Notes under the pieces: model-generated
What the model saw: the letters and a program-made list of their open reading frames with translations, nothing else
The model's database searches: none
What the model was told of the DNA's origin: nothing
Part shown: positions 32,664-43,153 of the stretch, in pieces
Layout: each line of letters starts with the position of its first letter
How positions within the stretch are numbered: the stretch's first letter is position 1
Program-made: the position numbers and the translations under genes
NCBI GenBank assembly: GCA_049322715.1
Contig: JBMOQP010000011.1
Coordinates: 1 to 64,000, forward strand
DNA from: Thiofaba sp049322715
GTDB taxonomy: Bacteria > Pseudomonadota > Gammaproteobacteria > Halothiobacillales > Halothiobacillaceae
Direction: 5' to 3'
Length of the DNA stretch: 64,000 nt

Positions 32664-35033
32664 ATGCGCGCGCTCGACATCAAGCTGCTCCGCGACCTGT
32701 GGCACATGCGCGGCCAGGTGCTGGCGATCGCGGCGGTCATCATGGGCGGGGTGGCGACCCTGGTGATGTCGCTCTCGACCTTCGACTCGCTGGTCGACAC
32801 CCGCGACCGCTTCTACCGCGAATACCGCTTCGCCGAGGTGTTTGCCAATCTCAAGCGCGCGCCGGAGCCGCTGGCGGAGAGGCTGCGCGCCCTGCCCGGC
32901 GTGGAGCGACTCGAGACCCGGGTGATCGCAGGAGTTCGGCTTACGGTCGAGGGCTTCTCCGACCCCATCACCGGCCTGCTGCTGTCCGTGCCCGATGGCG
33001 ACGAGCCGATGCTCAACGCCGTCCATCTCAAGCGCGGACGCATGGTGCAGCCCTACAGTTCGGACGAGGTGGTGCTGTCCGACACCTTCGCCGACGCCCA
33101 CGGCTTCGAGCCCGGCGACCGGCTCGCCGCCATCATCCAGGGCAAACGCAAGGTGCTGACCGTGGTCGGCGTGGCGGTGTCGCCGGAGTACGTCTACCAG
33201 ATCGCCCCGGGCGCAATCTTCCCGGACTTCAAGCGCTACGGCGTGCTGTGGATGGGGCGCAACGCCCTGGCCGCCGCGTACGACATGGACGGCGCCTTCA
33301 ACAGCCTGGCGCTGACGCTGTCCCAGGGGGCGCAGGTGCAGGATGTGATCGAGCGCCTCGATGCGGTGCTCGCTCCCCATGGTGGCACGGGAGCTTATGC
33401 GCGCAAGGACCAGTTCTCCAACCGATTCCTCAGCGAGGAACTGAACCAGCTCAAGACCACCGCCACCGTGTTCCCGGCCATCTTCCTCGGCGTGGCGGCC
33501 TTCCTGCTCAACGTGGTGCTGGGCCGCCTCATCAGCCTGCAGCGCGAGCAGATCGCCATTCTCAAGGCCTTCGGCTATACCCACCCTGCCATCGGCTGGC
33601 ACTACGTGAAGCTGGTGATGCTGATCACCTTCCTGGGCGTGGCGGCGGGTACCGCCCTGGGCGCCTGGTTCGGCCAGGGCCTCGCCCATGTCTATCAGGA
33701 GACGACCTTCCGCTTCCCCTACCTGGATTACCGCCTGAATCCCGCGATCGTGCTCTTTGCCCTGCTCGTCGGTGCGGCGGCCGCCATCAGCGGCACGCTG
33801 TTCGCGGTGTTCCGTGCCACGCGCCTGACCCCGGCGCAGGGCATGCTGCCGGAGACCCCCGCTGTCTATCGCGCCACCGCGCTCGAACGGATCGGACTGC
33901 AGCGCTGGCTAGCCGCGCCCTCGCGCATGATCCTGCGCCATATCGAGCGCCGCCCGGTGAAGTCCCTCCTCACCGTGGTGGGCATCGCCTTCGCCTGCGC
34001 ACTGATGATGGTGGGCAACTACCAGAAGGATGCGATCGATTTCATGGTCGACGTTCAGTTCAACCAGGCCGCACGCGAGGACCTGGCGCTGACCTTCATC
34101 GACCCCACCAGCGGCCGCGTGCTGCACGAGCTGGCGGCGCTGCCCGGGGTGACGCATGTGGAGGGTTTCCGCGACGTGCCGGCCATCCTGCGTTTCCAGA
34201 ACCACCAGTATCGCTCCGCGGTGTACGGCATCCAGTCCGAAGGGGCGCTGCACCGCTCGCTCGACCGCAAACTCCGGCCGGTCGAGGTGCCGCCCGGAGG
34301 CATCGTGCTGACGGACCATCTGGCCTCCCGCATCCTGCACGTCCAGCCCGGCGACATGCTCACGGTGGAGGTTCTGGAGGGCGACCGCAAGGTGCTGCAG
34401 GTGCCGGTGCTCGGCATCACCCGCCAGTTCCTCGGCGTCTCGGCCTACATGCAGCAGGAGTCCATCAACGCCCTGCTGCGGGAGGGGCCGGTGGTGACCG
34501 GCGCGTATCTCGCCATCGAACCGGGGTTCGAGCAAGAGGTCTACACGCGCCTGCACGAGCGCCCGCGCGTGCTGGGCATGGTGGCCAACGCCGAGGCCGT
34601 GCGCAGCTTCTACGCCACCATCGGCGAGTTCGTGCTGTTCTACACCATGGTCTCCATCCTCCTTGCCGGCGCCATCGGCTTCGGGGTGGTGTACAACAGC
34701 GCGACCATCGCCCTGTCGGAGCGCAGCCGCGAACTGGCCAGCCTGCGCGTGCTCGGCTTCACCCGCGGCGAGATCGCCTACATCCTGCTCGGCGAGCTGG
34801 CCGTGCTGACGCTCGCCGCCATCCCGGTCGGCATGCTGCTCGGGGTGGGGCTGGTCGGCATCCTGGTACTTGCCTTCACCAACGACCTCTACCGCCTTCC
34901 CTTGCTGCTGACGCCGAGCAACTACGCACTGGGAGCGACCGTCGTGATCGTGTCGGCGCTGCTGTCGGGCTGGATCATCTGGCGCAAGCTCGGCAAGCTG
35001 GACCTTGTGGCCGTGCTGAAGACACGGGAATGA
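32664..35033 (+). CDS. FtsX-type ABC transporter permease
   Basis: A 789-residue inner-membrane protein with two MacB-like periplasmic domains and two FtsX blocks. A first membrane helix is near residue 17. FtsX segments lie near 270-390 (LISLQREQIAILKAFG) and near 655-785 (LSERSRELASLRVLGFTRGEI). The duplicated layout suggests one chain provides both halves. Substrate is unknown; the adaptor next door suggests export across the envelope. Confidence 0.88.
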   Translation: MRALDIKLLRDLWHMRGQVLAIAAVIMGGVATLVMSLSTFDSLVDTRDRFYREYRFAEVFANLKRAPEPLAERLRALPGVERLETRVIAGVRLTVEGFSDPITGLLLSVPDGDEPMLNAVHLKRGRMVQPYSSDEVVLSDTFADAHGFEPGDRLAAIIQGKRKVLTVVGVAVSPEYVYQIAPGAIFPDFKRYGVLWMGRNALAAAYDMDGAFNSLALTLSQGAQVQDVIERLDAVLAPHGGTGAYARKDQFSNRFLSEELNQLKTTATVFPAIFLGVAAFLLNVVLGRLISLQREQIAILKAFGYTHPAIGWHYVKLVMLITFLGVAAGTALGAWFGQGLAHVYQETTFRFPYLDYRLNPAIVLFALLVGAAAAISGTLFAVFRATRLTPAQGMLPETPAVYRATALERIGLQRWLAAPSRMILRHIERRPVKSLLTVVGIAFACALMMVGNYQKDAIDFMVDVQFNQAAREDLALTFIDPTSGRVLHELAALPGVTHVEGFRDVPAILRFQNHQYRSAVYGIQSEGALHRSLDRKLRPVEVPPGGIVLTDHLASRILHVQPGDMLTVEVLEGDRKVLQVPVLGITRQFLGVSAYMQQESINALLREGPVVTGAYLAIEPGFEQEVYTRLHERPRVLGMVANAEAVRSFYATIGEFVLFYTMVSILLAGAIGFGVVYNSATIALSERSRELASLRVLGFTRGEIAYILLGELAVLTLAAIPVGMLLGVGLVGILVLAFTNDLYRLPLLLTPSNYALGATVVIVSALLSGWIIWRKLGKLDLVAVLKTRE

Positions 35034-35078
35034 CGAATAACCCATACTCTTTTCGAAGCACCTGAGTCCGGAAGATCC

Positions 35079-36272
35079 ATGCAACTTCGCTCACGCATCG
35101 GCATCACCCTCCTCGCCCTCGCCGTCGCCGGCGGACTGGTCTGGGGCTTCATGCCTCGCCCCGTCCCGGTGGAGCTTGCGAGCGCCATTCGCGGACCGCT
35201 CGAGGTCGCGGTGGAAGAGGAAGGCAAGACCCGGGTGATGGAACGCTACGTCGTCTCCGCGCCCATGGACGGCTATGCCCGGCGCATCGACTGGAAGGTG
35301 GGCGATGCGGTGCGAGCCGGCGAGGAACTCGTGGTGATCGAGCCTGCACGCTCCGCCGCGCTGGATCCGCGCTCCCGCGCCCGGGCCGGGGCCCAGGTGC
35401 AGGCGGCCGAGGCATCGCTCGCCGCCGCGCGCGAGAACGCCCGCGCTGCCGCCGCGCAGGCCGAGCTGGCCGGACAAGAGCTGGCTCGCGTCGCCGCGCT
35501 GCGCAAGGACCGATTCGTCGCCCAGCAGGACCTTGACCGCGCGCGGACGGAGCACGATCGAGCCCGCGCGGCACGGCTGGCGGCGGACCATGCCGTGAAC
35601 GTGGCCCGCTTCGAGCTGGAGACGGCACGCGCCACCCTGGAGCAGACCGAACGACTGCAGGCCGGCGGACCGGCAGAAACGCTGTCCGTGCGAGCCCCCG
35701 TCGGGGCCCGTGTACTGAAGATGGAGCGCGAGAGCGAGGGCGCGGTGCAGGCCGGCCAGCCGCTGCTCGAAATCGGCGACCCGCGGGCGCTCGAGGTCGA
35801 GGTCGAGGTCCTCTCCACCCAAGCGGTGAGGATCGCGCCCGGCACCAGAGTGCTGCTCGACCGCTGGGGCGGGGAGAACACGCTCGAAGGCGTGGTGCGC
35901 GTAGTCGAGCCCTTCGGCTACACCAAGGTCTCGGCGCTCGGCGTGGAGGAGCAGCGGGTGCGCGTCATCGCGGACTTCGTCTCGCCGCGCGAGCAGTGGC
36001 AGCGGCTCGGCGACGGCTACCGGGTCGAGGCCCGCTTCGTGGTATGGGCGGGAGGCGACGTGCTGCAGATCCCCGCCAGCGCCCTCTTCCGCCGCAACAG
36101 CGGCTGGGCGGTCTTCGTCGTGCAGGATGGCCGCGCCCGTCTCGCACCGGTGGAGATCGGGCAGAGAGCCGGCCTCATCGCCGAGGTCGTCTCGGGCCTC
36201 GCGCCCGGCGACCAGGTCATCAGCCACCCGGACGACAAGATCAGCGACGGGGTCCGGGTCGAGCCGCGCTAG
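35079..36272 (+). CDS. HlyD/MacA-type periplasmic adaptor
   Basis: A 397-residue membrane-fusion protein. An N-terminal membrane anchor spans about residues 7-24. A biotinyl-lipoyl-like half lies at VVSAPMDGYARRIDWKVGD near residue 53. A long alanine-rich coiled coil runs about residues 105-200. The beta-barrel and membrane-proximal domains follow. It ends the ABC cassette and would link the permease to an outer-membrane channel that is not encoded here. Confidence 0.88.
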   Translation: MQLRSRIGITLLALAVAGGLVWGFMPRPVPVELASAIRGPLEVAVEEEGKTRVMERYVVSAPMDGYARRIDWKVGDAVRAGEELVVIEPARSAALDPRSRARAGAQVQAAEASLAAARENARAAAAQAELAGQELARVAALRKDRFVAQQDLDRARTEHDRARAARLAADHAVNVARFELETARATLEQTERLQAGGPAETLSVRAPVGARVLKMERESEGAVQAGQPLLEIGDPRALEVEVEVLSTQAVRIAPGTRVLLDRWGGENTLEGVVRVVEPFGYTKVSALGVEEQRVRVIADFVSPREQWQRLGDGYRVEARFVVWAGGDVLQIPASALFRRNSGWAVFVVQDGRARLAPVEIGQRAGLIAEVVSGLAPGDQVISHPDDKISDGVRVEPR

Positions 36273-36302
36273 ACTGCCCCCCTTTTCAGTGTCCCCGACT
36301 GC

Positions 36303-36902
36303 ATGGCCTATGACACCCCCGCCGCCGAGGCCGTGGCGGAGATCGAGATCAAGAAGAGCCGCTTCATCGCCCATGCCCGCAAGGTCACCGACCGGCAGGC
36401 CGGCATGGCCTGGCTGGCGGAACTGAAGGCGGCCTACTCCGATGCGCGCCACCACTGCTGGGCCTACCTCCTGGGCGATCCCGCGCGCGCCTCCTCCGCC
36501 GCCATGGGCGACGACGGCGAACCCTCCGGCACGGCCGGCAAACCGATCCTGAACGTGCTGCAGCACAAGGGCGTGGGCGACGTGATGCTGGTCGTGGTGC
36601 GCTACTTCGGCGGTATCAAGCTCGGCGCCGGCGGACTCACGCGGGCCTACGGCCAGGCCGCGCAGGCGGTGATGGAGGTCCTGCCCATCGAGAAGCGCGA
36701 GCCGCGCACCACCCTGACGGTGCGCTGTGACTTCGCCCAGGAACAGGGCATCCGCCACTGGCTGTCGCTGCATGTCGGGCAGGTGACGGGCGTGGACTAC
36801 GGCCAGGACGTGCGCATGCAGCTGGAACTGCCTGAGGCCGTCCTGGCCGACTGGCTGGCCTATGGCCGCGCCCACGACATCGAGTCCTCGCAGGGCGATT
36901 GA
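36303..36902 (+). CDS. YigZ/IMPACT family protein
   Basis: A 199-residue protein of the IMPACT (UPF0029) family. The signature GDDGEPSGTAGKPILNVL near residue 75 and VRYFGGIKLGAGGLTRAY near residue 99 are diagnostic. The second domain is ferredoxin-like. YigZ has been linked to translation and stress; the biochemical activity is not settled. It lies downstream of the ABC cassette with a 30-nt gap. Confidence 0.9.
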   Translation: MAYDTPAAEAVAEIEIKKSRFIAHARKVTDRQAGMAWLAELKAAYSDARHHCWAYLLGDPARASSAAMGDDGEPSGTAGKPILNVLQHKGVGDVMLVVVRYFGGIKLGAGGLTRAYGQAAQAVMEVLPIEKREPRTTLTVRCDFAQEQGIRHWLSLHVGQVTGVDYGQDVRMQLELPEAVLADWLAYGRAHDIESSQGD

Positions 36903-36940
36903 CACCATCGGTGTGCATGCGCGCGGACACGGAAGCCCTC

Positions 36941-36982
36941 GAAAAAGACAAAGGGCCCAGGCATTTCTACCTGGGCCCTTTG
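36941..36982 (-). terminator. Terminator of the tRNA transcript
   Basis: A perfect 13-bp stem (36949-36961 with 36970-36982, loop of 8) is followed on the minus strand by TCTTTTTC. It lies 6 nt beyond the CCA end of tRNA-Arg. Confidence 0.85.
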
Positions 36983-36988
36983 TGGGTG

Positions 36989-37065
36989 TGGCGCGCCCGG
37001 AAGGATTCGAACCTCCGACCCTCTGGTTCGTAGCCAGATACTCTATCCAACTGAGCTACGGGCGC
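36989..37065 (-). tRNA. tRNA-Arg(ACG)
   Basis: The cloverleaf folds completely: acceptor GCGCCCG/CGGGCGC, D arm with GTTGG, anticodon loop CTACGAA giving ACG, T arm with TTCGAAT. G discriminator and CCA are encoded at 36989-36992. The ACG anticodon would be edited to ICG and read CGU, CGC and CGA. It is the second gene of a two-tRNA transcript. Confidence 0.97.
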
Positions 37066-37075
37066 TAAACTTTGC

Positions 37076-37150
37076 TGGCTCCCCCGGTTGGATTCGAACC
37101 AACGACCAACGGATTAACAGTCCGCTGCGCTACCGCTGCGCCACAGGGGA
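37076..37150 (-). tRNA. tRNA-Asn(GTT)
   Basis: The anticodon loop CTGTTAA gives GTT, reading AAC and AAU. Acceptor TCCCCTG pairs with CGGGGGA, the T loop is TTCGAAT, and CCA is encoded at 37076-37078. It lies 10 nt upstream of tRNA-Arg, and both appear to share the terminator at 36941-36982. Confidence 0.97.
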
Positions 37151-37206
37151 GTGGCTGTGTTGTGGGTGCGCATTATAGAGGGTTTGCGCACCCTGTCAAC
37201 GGCTTT

Positions 37207-38388
37207 TTATGCCAGCGCCCTGGCCATGCGGCGCATGGCCTCCTCGAGCTGCTCCATGGAGGTGGCGTAGGACAGACGCACGTGCCCCGGGGCGCCAAAG
37301 GCGGAGCCTGGAACGACCGCGACGCCCGCGTCGTACAGCAGCTTGTTGGACAACTCGACGTCGTCCTTCAGGCCCATGCGGGCGATGATGGCCTTCACGT
37401 CCGGGAAGCCGTAGAAGGCGCCCTGGCTCGGCAGACAGGACACGCCCGGCATGGCGTTGAGCGCGGCGACGACGAAGTCGTGGCGTGCCTTGAACGCCTC
37501 GATCATTGGCACGATACAGTCATCTCCACCTTCCAGCGCCGCCTGGGCCGCCACCTGTGAGATGGAGGTGGGATTGGAGGTGCTCTGCGACTGCACGTTG
37601 GCCATCGCGTTGATGAGCTTGACCGGGCCCGCGGCATAGCCGATGCGCCAGCCGGTCATGGCGAAGGCCTTGGACACGCCGTTGAGCACGATGGTGCGGT
37701 CGTACAGGTCCGGGCAAGCCATGACGATGTTGCAGAACGGCTCGTCCGCCCACAGGATCTTCTCGTACATGTCGTCCGTGGCGATCAGCACCTGCGGGTG
37801 ACGGCGCAGCACCTCGCCCAGCGCCTCCAGCTCCTTGCGGGTGTAGGCCACGCCGGTCGGGTTGGATGGGCTGTTGATCACGAACAGCTTGGTGCGCGGG
37901 GTGATCGCGGCCTCGAGCTGCCCCGGGGTCAGCTTGAAGCCCTGCGCCTGCTCGGCCTCGACGATGACCGGATGGCCGTCGGCCAACAGCACCATGTCCG
38001 GGTAGGACACCCAGTACGGCGCGGGAATGATGACCTCGTCGCCTTCGTCCAGCAGGGCCATGGCCAGGTTGTAGAAGCTCTGCTTGCCGCCCACCGAGAC
38101 GAGGATCTGGTTAGGGGCGTACTTGAGGCCGTTGTCGCGCTCGAGCTTGTCGATGATCGCCTTCTTCAGCGAGGGGATGCCGTCCACCTGGGTGTAGCGG
38201 GTGAAGCCCTTGTTGATCGCCTCGATGGCGGCGTCACGGATATGGCGCGGGGTGTCGAAATCCGGCTCGCCGGTGCCCAGGCTGATGATGTCGCGGCCTT
38301 CGGCCTTGAGCTTTGCCGCCAGGGCGGAGACGGCGAGCGTGGGAGAGGGTCGGACCCGTTGAACGCGATGCGACAGTTGGATGTCCAA
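37207..38388 (-). CDS. Class I PLP aminotransferase, aspartate aminotransferase type
   Basis: A 393-residue aminotransferase probably interconverting aspartate and oxaloacetate. The PLP lysine lies in VLNGVSKAFAMTGWRIGYA near residue 232. NSPSNPTGVAY near residue 172 and the arginine in HVRLSYATS near the end complete the active site. The start is not ATG: TTG at 38388 (LDIQLSHRV) has GAGG at good spacing and gives family length, while TTG at 38412 is a longer alternative. It is divergent from uvrB. Confidence 0.9.
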   Translation of the reverse strand: MDIQLSHRVQRVRPSPTLAVSALAAKLKAEGRDIISLGTGEPDFDTPRHIRDAAIEAINKGFTRYTQVDGIPSLKKAIIDKLERDNGLKYAPNQILVSVGGKQSFYNLAMALLDEGDEVIIPAPYWVSYPDMVLLADGHPVIVEAEQAQGFKLTPGQLEAAITPRTKLFVINSPSNPTGVAYTRKELEALGEVLRRHPQVLIATDDMYEKILWADEPFCNIVMACPDLYDRTIVLNGVSKAFAMTGWRIGYAAGPVKLINAMANVQSQSTSNPTSISQVAAQAALEGGDDCIVPMIEAFKARHDFVVAALNAMPGVSCLPSQGAFYGFPDVKAIIARMGLKDDVELSNKLLYDAGVAVVPGSAFGAPGHVRLSYATSMEQLEEAMRRMARALA

Positions 38389-38476
38389 GGAGCTGGCCTC
38401 AAGTTTTCGCAAAATCTTCAGAGGATGGGCATGATGCCCGACAAAATTGCCTGCATTTTACCGTAGCCAGCCCCGC

Positions 38477-40516
<2,040 letters not shown>

Positions 40517-40581
40517 GAACCACGATTGCACCCTTCATGTCGCGGGCGTATAAACGCCCGATCGTCTGAGCCGCCCTTTAC

Positions 40582-41232
40582 ATGCCGAAGAAATATTTCC
40601 GCCGCATCGCGCCGCACCCGGACACCCTGCGGGAGCACAAATTCCTCAGCCGCTTCGCCCATCTGCTGCATGATCCGAACCTGTGGCACTTCAACCGCAA
40701 TTCGGTTGCACGCGCCTTCGGACTGGGGCTCTTCGCCGCCTTCCTGCCCATCCCGTTCCAGAGCCCGATCGCCGTTGCCCTGGCGATCTGGCTGCGCAGC
40801 AACCTGCCGCTGGCGGTGCTGATGGTCTTCCTCACCAACCCCCTGACCATGGTACCGATCGAGCTGTCAGCCTATTGGCTGGGCCAGTTGGTGGTGCCGG
40901 GGGAATTCAAGGCGCTGCCCTACCCCTTCGAATGGAGCTGGGTGTGGGACAACCTGTCCTCCATCGGCCTGCCGCTCGTGGTCGGCCACTTCATGCTATC
41001 CGTGACCGGCGCCATCCTCGGCTATTACGGCATCCAGGGCTTCTGGCGCATCTACCTGTCCCTCCACCTGAAGAAACGCAGGCAGCGGGTCTACCAGCCC
41101 GGCCTGCCACAGGCCGGCCTGAACAGCGCTGTCGGGAACGGCGCTGGGACGCGAAGCGTCACCCGAAGGGCGGAATCCAGGGATGGATTCCGCCGCACCG
41201 CGACGATCCGACCGGAAGCCCCCCAGGACTGA
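40582..41232 (+). CDS. DUF2062 membrane protein with repeat-derived C-terminus
   Basis: A 216-residue protein. The first 175 residues match the DUF2062 family: WHFNRNSVARAFGLGLFAAFLP near residue 35, the NPLTMVP motif, and about three membrane segments. Residues 181-204 are encoded by the three-hairpin cassette at 41124-41193 and are not expected in the family. An ancestral stop was probably lost when the cassette inserted, giving an extended arginine-rich tail. Confidence 0.85.
   Translation: MPKKYFRRIAPHPDTLREHKFLSRFAHLLHDPNLWHFNRNSVARAFGLGLFAAFLPIPFQSPIAVALAIWLRSNLPLAVLMVFLTNPLTMVPIELSAYWLGQLVVPGEFKALPYPFEWSWVWDNLSSIGLPLVVGHFMLSVTGAILGYYGIQGFWRIYLSLHLKKRRQRVYQPGLPQAGLNSAVGNGAGTRSVTRRAESRDGFRRTATIRPEAPQD
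41124..41193 (+). repeat. Three-hairpin cassette, copy 1 (inside the DUF2062 3' end)
   Basis: Three consecutive hairpins: CAGCGC...GCGCTG (41124-41146), GGGACGC with GCGTCACCC around GAA, and a perfect 9-bp stem GCGGAATCC/GGATTCCGC (41170-41193) with loop AGGGAT. The same order recurs at 54518-54588 and, inverted, at 42378-42448. Confidence 0.8.
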
Positions 41233-41456
41233 GCCGGGCCACCTCCCGCGATCAAGAAATTAATTCCATGCCTCCATCATGGATTTCCATGACAGGACGA
41301 GGACAAGGCGGGCGTAAGATCGCACTGTCCCGCCGCGCTTCCGGATGAAGCGTGTGCCGGGACCGGCATCACCACGCCGTATGGAACAGCAACCGATGCC
41401 AACGAGAGAGTTCGGTCCATCCAAAGAACTCCGCCCGGAACCCCAAGGAGTCGTCC

Positions 41457-42260
41457 ATGCTCAAGCGCGCCACCCTGATCCTGCTCGCCCTCGTCCTAGG
41501 TTCGTCCCAGCCCCTCCTGGCCGATGACGCCAATCCCTTCCCCTTCCGCAAGAACCACCCCCAGGTGCAAGTGATCGAAACGAGGGACCTGACGGCGAAA
41601 TTCGACCAGTACACCATCGTCGATGTCCGCTCGCCCTTCGAATTCGACATCATGCGCATCAAGGGCGCCCACAACATCCCGGTGGCCCAGCCCGACTTCG
41701 CCGACAAGGTTAAGGCGCTGCAACAGAAGAGCGGCAAGCCGATGGTCTTCTACTGCAACGGCCATACCTGCGAGAAGGCCTACCAGGCGGCCACCAAGGC
41801 CCGCCAGATGGCGAACGTGGAACATGCGATCGCCTATGACGGCGGCATCTTCGACTGGGCCAAGGCCAACCCGAAGCTGACCGGCCTGCTGGACAAGCCC
41901 GAGCTGAACCCGAGCGCCCTGATCGGCGATGAAAAGTTCGAGGCGCACGTGCTCGAGCCGCAGGATTTCATCGACCGCGCCCGCGCCGGCAACACCATGG
42001 TCATTGACCTGCGCGACACCCTCCAGAGCGATGGCATATCCCTGTTCGCGACCCGTGACATCCGCACGGGCTTCGACATGCCGCGCCTGAAGGGTCTCAT
42101 CGGCGAGGCGCGCCAGAAGGGGCAAACGATCTTCTTCTACGACGCTGCCGGCCACCAGATCAAGCACCTGCAGTACTTCGTCGAGGACGCGGGCCTGAAG
42201 GACTACTTCTTCATGAAGGGCGGCATGGTGGGCTACTACGCCATGATCCGGCAGAAGTGA
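41457..42260 (+). CDS. Secreted tandem rhodanese-domain protein
   Basis: A 267-residue periplasmic protein with a signal peptide (LILLALVLGSSQPLLA). The first rhodanese domain (about residues 30-130) has a candidate active cysteine in VFYCNGHTCEKA. The second (about 160-260) ends in IFFYDAAGHQ, where the cysteine is replaced, so it is probably non-catalytic. AAGGAG precedes the ATG at 41457. A sulfur-transfer or thiosulfate-related role is plausible but unproven. Confidence 0.82.
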   Translation: MLKRATLILLALVLGSSQPLLADDANPFPFRKNHPQVQVIETRDLTAKFDQYTIVDVRSPFEFDIMRIKGAHNIPVAQPDFADKVKALQQKSGKPMVFYCNGHTCEKAYQAATKARQMANVEHAIAYDGGIFDWAKANPKLTGLLDKPELNPSALIGDEKFEAHVLEPQDFIDRARAGNTMVIDLRDTLQSDGISLFATRDIRTGFDMPRLKGLIGEARQKGQTIFFYDAAGHQIKHLQYFVEDAGLKDYFFMKGGMVGYYAMIRQK

Positions 42261-42287
42261 CCATCCCCGGCGACTGGAGCTGTCCGG

Positions 42288-42325
42288 AATGAAGAAGCCA
42301 TGCCGCAGGGCATGGCTTCTTCATT
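42288..42325. terminator. Strong hairpin terminator after the rhodanese gene
   Basis: A perfect 17-bp stem with a GCAG loop (arms 42288-42304 and 42309-42325) lies 28 nt after the rhodanese stop. The arms are GAAGAAG/CTTCTTC-rich, and T-rich DNA follows on the plus strand. It could work in both directions, also ending lolD readthrough. Confidence 0.7.
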
Positions 42326-42377
42326 CTCAGGGGCCAGAGGCCGGGACGGAACGCCCCCCCCTGCCTCCAGCCTTGTT

Positions 42378-42448
42378 GCGGAATCCATCTCTGGACTCCG
42401 CCCTTCGGGTGTCGCCTTACGGCGACCCAACGCCGCTCCCGGCGGCGT
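42378..42448 (-). repeat. Three-hairpin cassette, copy 2 (inverted)
   Basis: The same three hairpins as at 41124 occur in reverse order: GCGGAATCC with GGACTCCGC (loop ATCTCT), GGGTGTCGC with GCGACCC, and AACGCCG with CGGCGTT. It ends 3 nt before the lolD stop codon. Confidence 0.8.
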
Positions 42449-42451
42449 TGT

Positions 42452-43153
42452 TCATGCACCGGCCTCCAGCGCCCCGTCGCGCATGCGCAACACCCGGTCC
42501 ATGCGGCCGGCGAGGCCAAGATCGTGGGTCACCACCACCAGGGCGGTGCCCTGCTCGGCGTTCAGTTCCATGAGCAGGTCGAACATCGCACCCGCGTTGC
42601 GGGAATCGAGGTTGCCGGTCGGCTCGTCCGCCAGCACGGCCCGGGGACGGGTGACCAGCGCGCGGGCCAGCGCGGTGCGCTGGCGCTCGCCGCCGGACAG
42701 CTCGCCCGGCTTGTGCTGCAGGCGGTGGCCAAGGCCGACGCGCTCGAGCATGGCCGTCGCCTGCTCGCGCGCCTGCTCGACGCGCTCGCCGCGGATCAGC
42801 AGCGGCATGGCGACGTTCTCCAGCGCGGAGAACTCCGGCAGCAGGTGGTGGAACTGGTAGACGAAGCCGAGCATGGCGTTGCGCACGCGTCCGCGCTCCT
42901 TCTCCGACATGCGCGCGAGGTCGCGCCCCTGCAGCAGGATCTCGCCGCTGCTCGGCACGTCCAGCCCGCCCATCAGCTGCAGCAGGCTGCTCTTGCCTGC
43001 GCCGGAGGGGCCGACGATGGCCACGCGCTCGCCGGCCGCGATCGCGAGATCGATGCCGCGCAGCACCTCGACCTTGAGCTTGCCCTCGGCGTAGGTCTTG
43101 CCCACGCCGACGCACTGGATCACAGTTTCGTGAATCATGGCCGCCTCACTCAT
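42452..43153 (-). CDS. lolD: Lipoprotein-releasing system ATP-binding protein LolD
   Basis: The ATPase that drives release of outer-membrane lipoproteins from the inner membrane. Walker A is GPSGAGKSSLLQLMGG, the signature is LSGGERQRTALARAL, Walker B is VLADEPTGNLDSRN. FVYQFHHLLPEFSALENVAMPLL is the LolD hallmark (abbreviated: YQFHHLLPEFSALENV). An ATG at 43153 overlaps the end of the permease by 8 nt and gives 233 residues as in E. coli; ATG 43138 is an alternative. Confidence 0.94.
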   Translation of the reverse strand: MSEAAMIHETVIQCVGVGKTYAEGKLKVEVLRGIDLAIAAGERVAIVGPSGAGKSSLLQLMGGLDVPSSGEILLQGRDLARMSEKERGRVRNAMLGFVYQFHHLLPEFSALENVAMPLLIRGERVEQAREQATAMLERVGLGHRLQHKPGELSGGERQRTALARALVTRPRAVLADEPTGNLDSRNAGAMFDLLMELNAEQGTALVVVTHDLGLAGRMDRVLRMRDGALEAGA

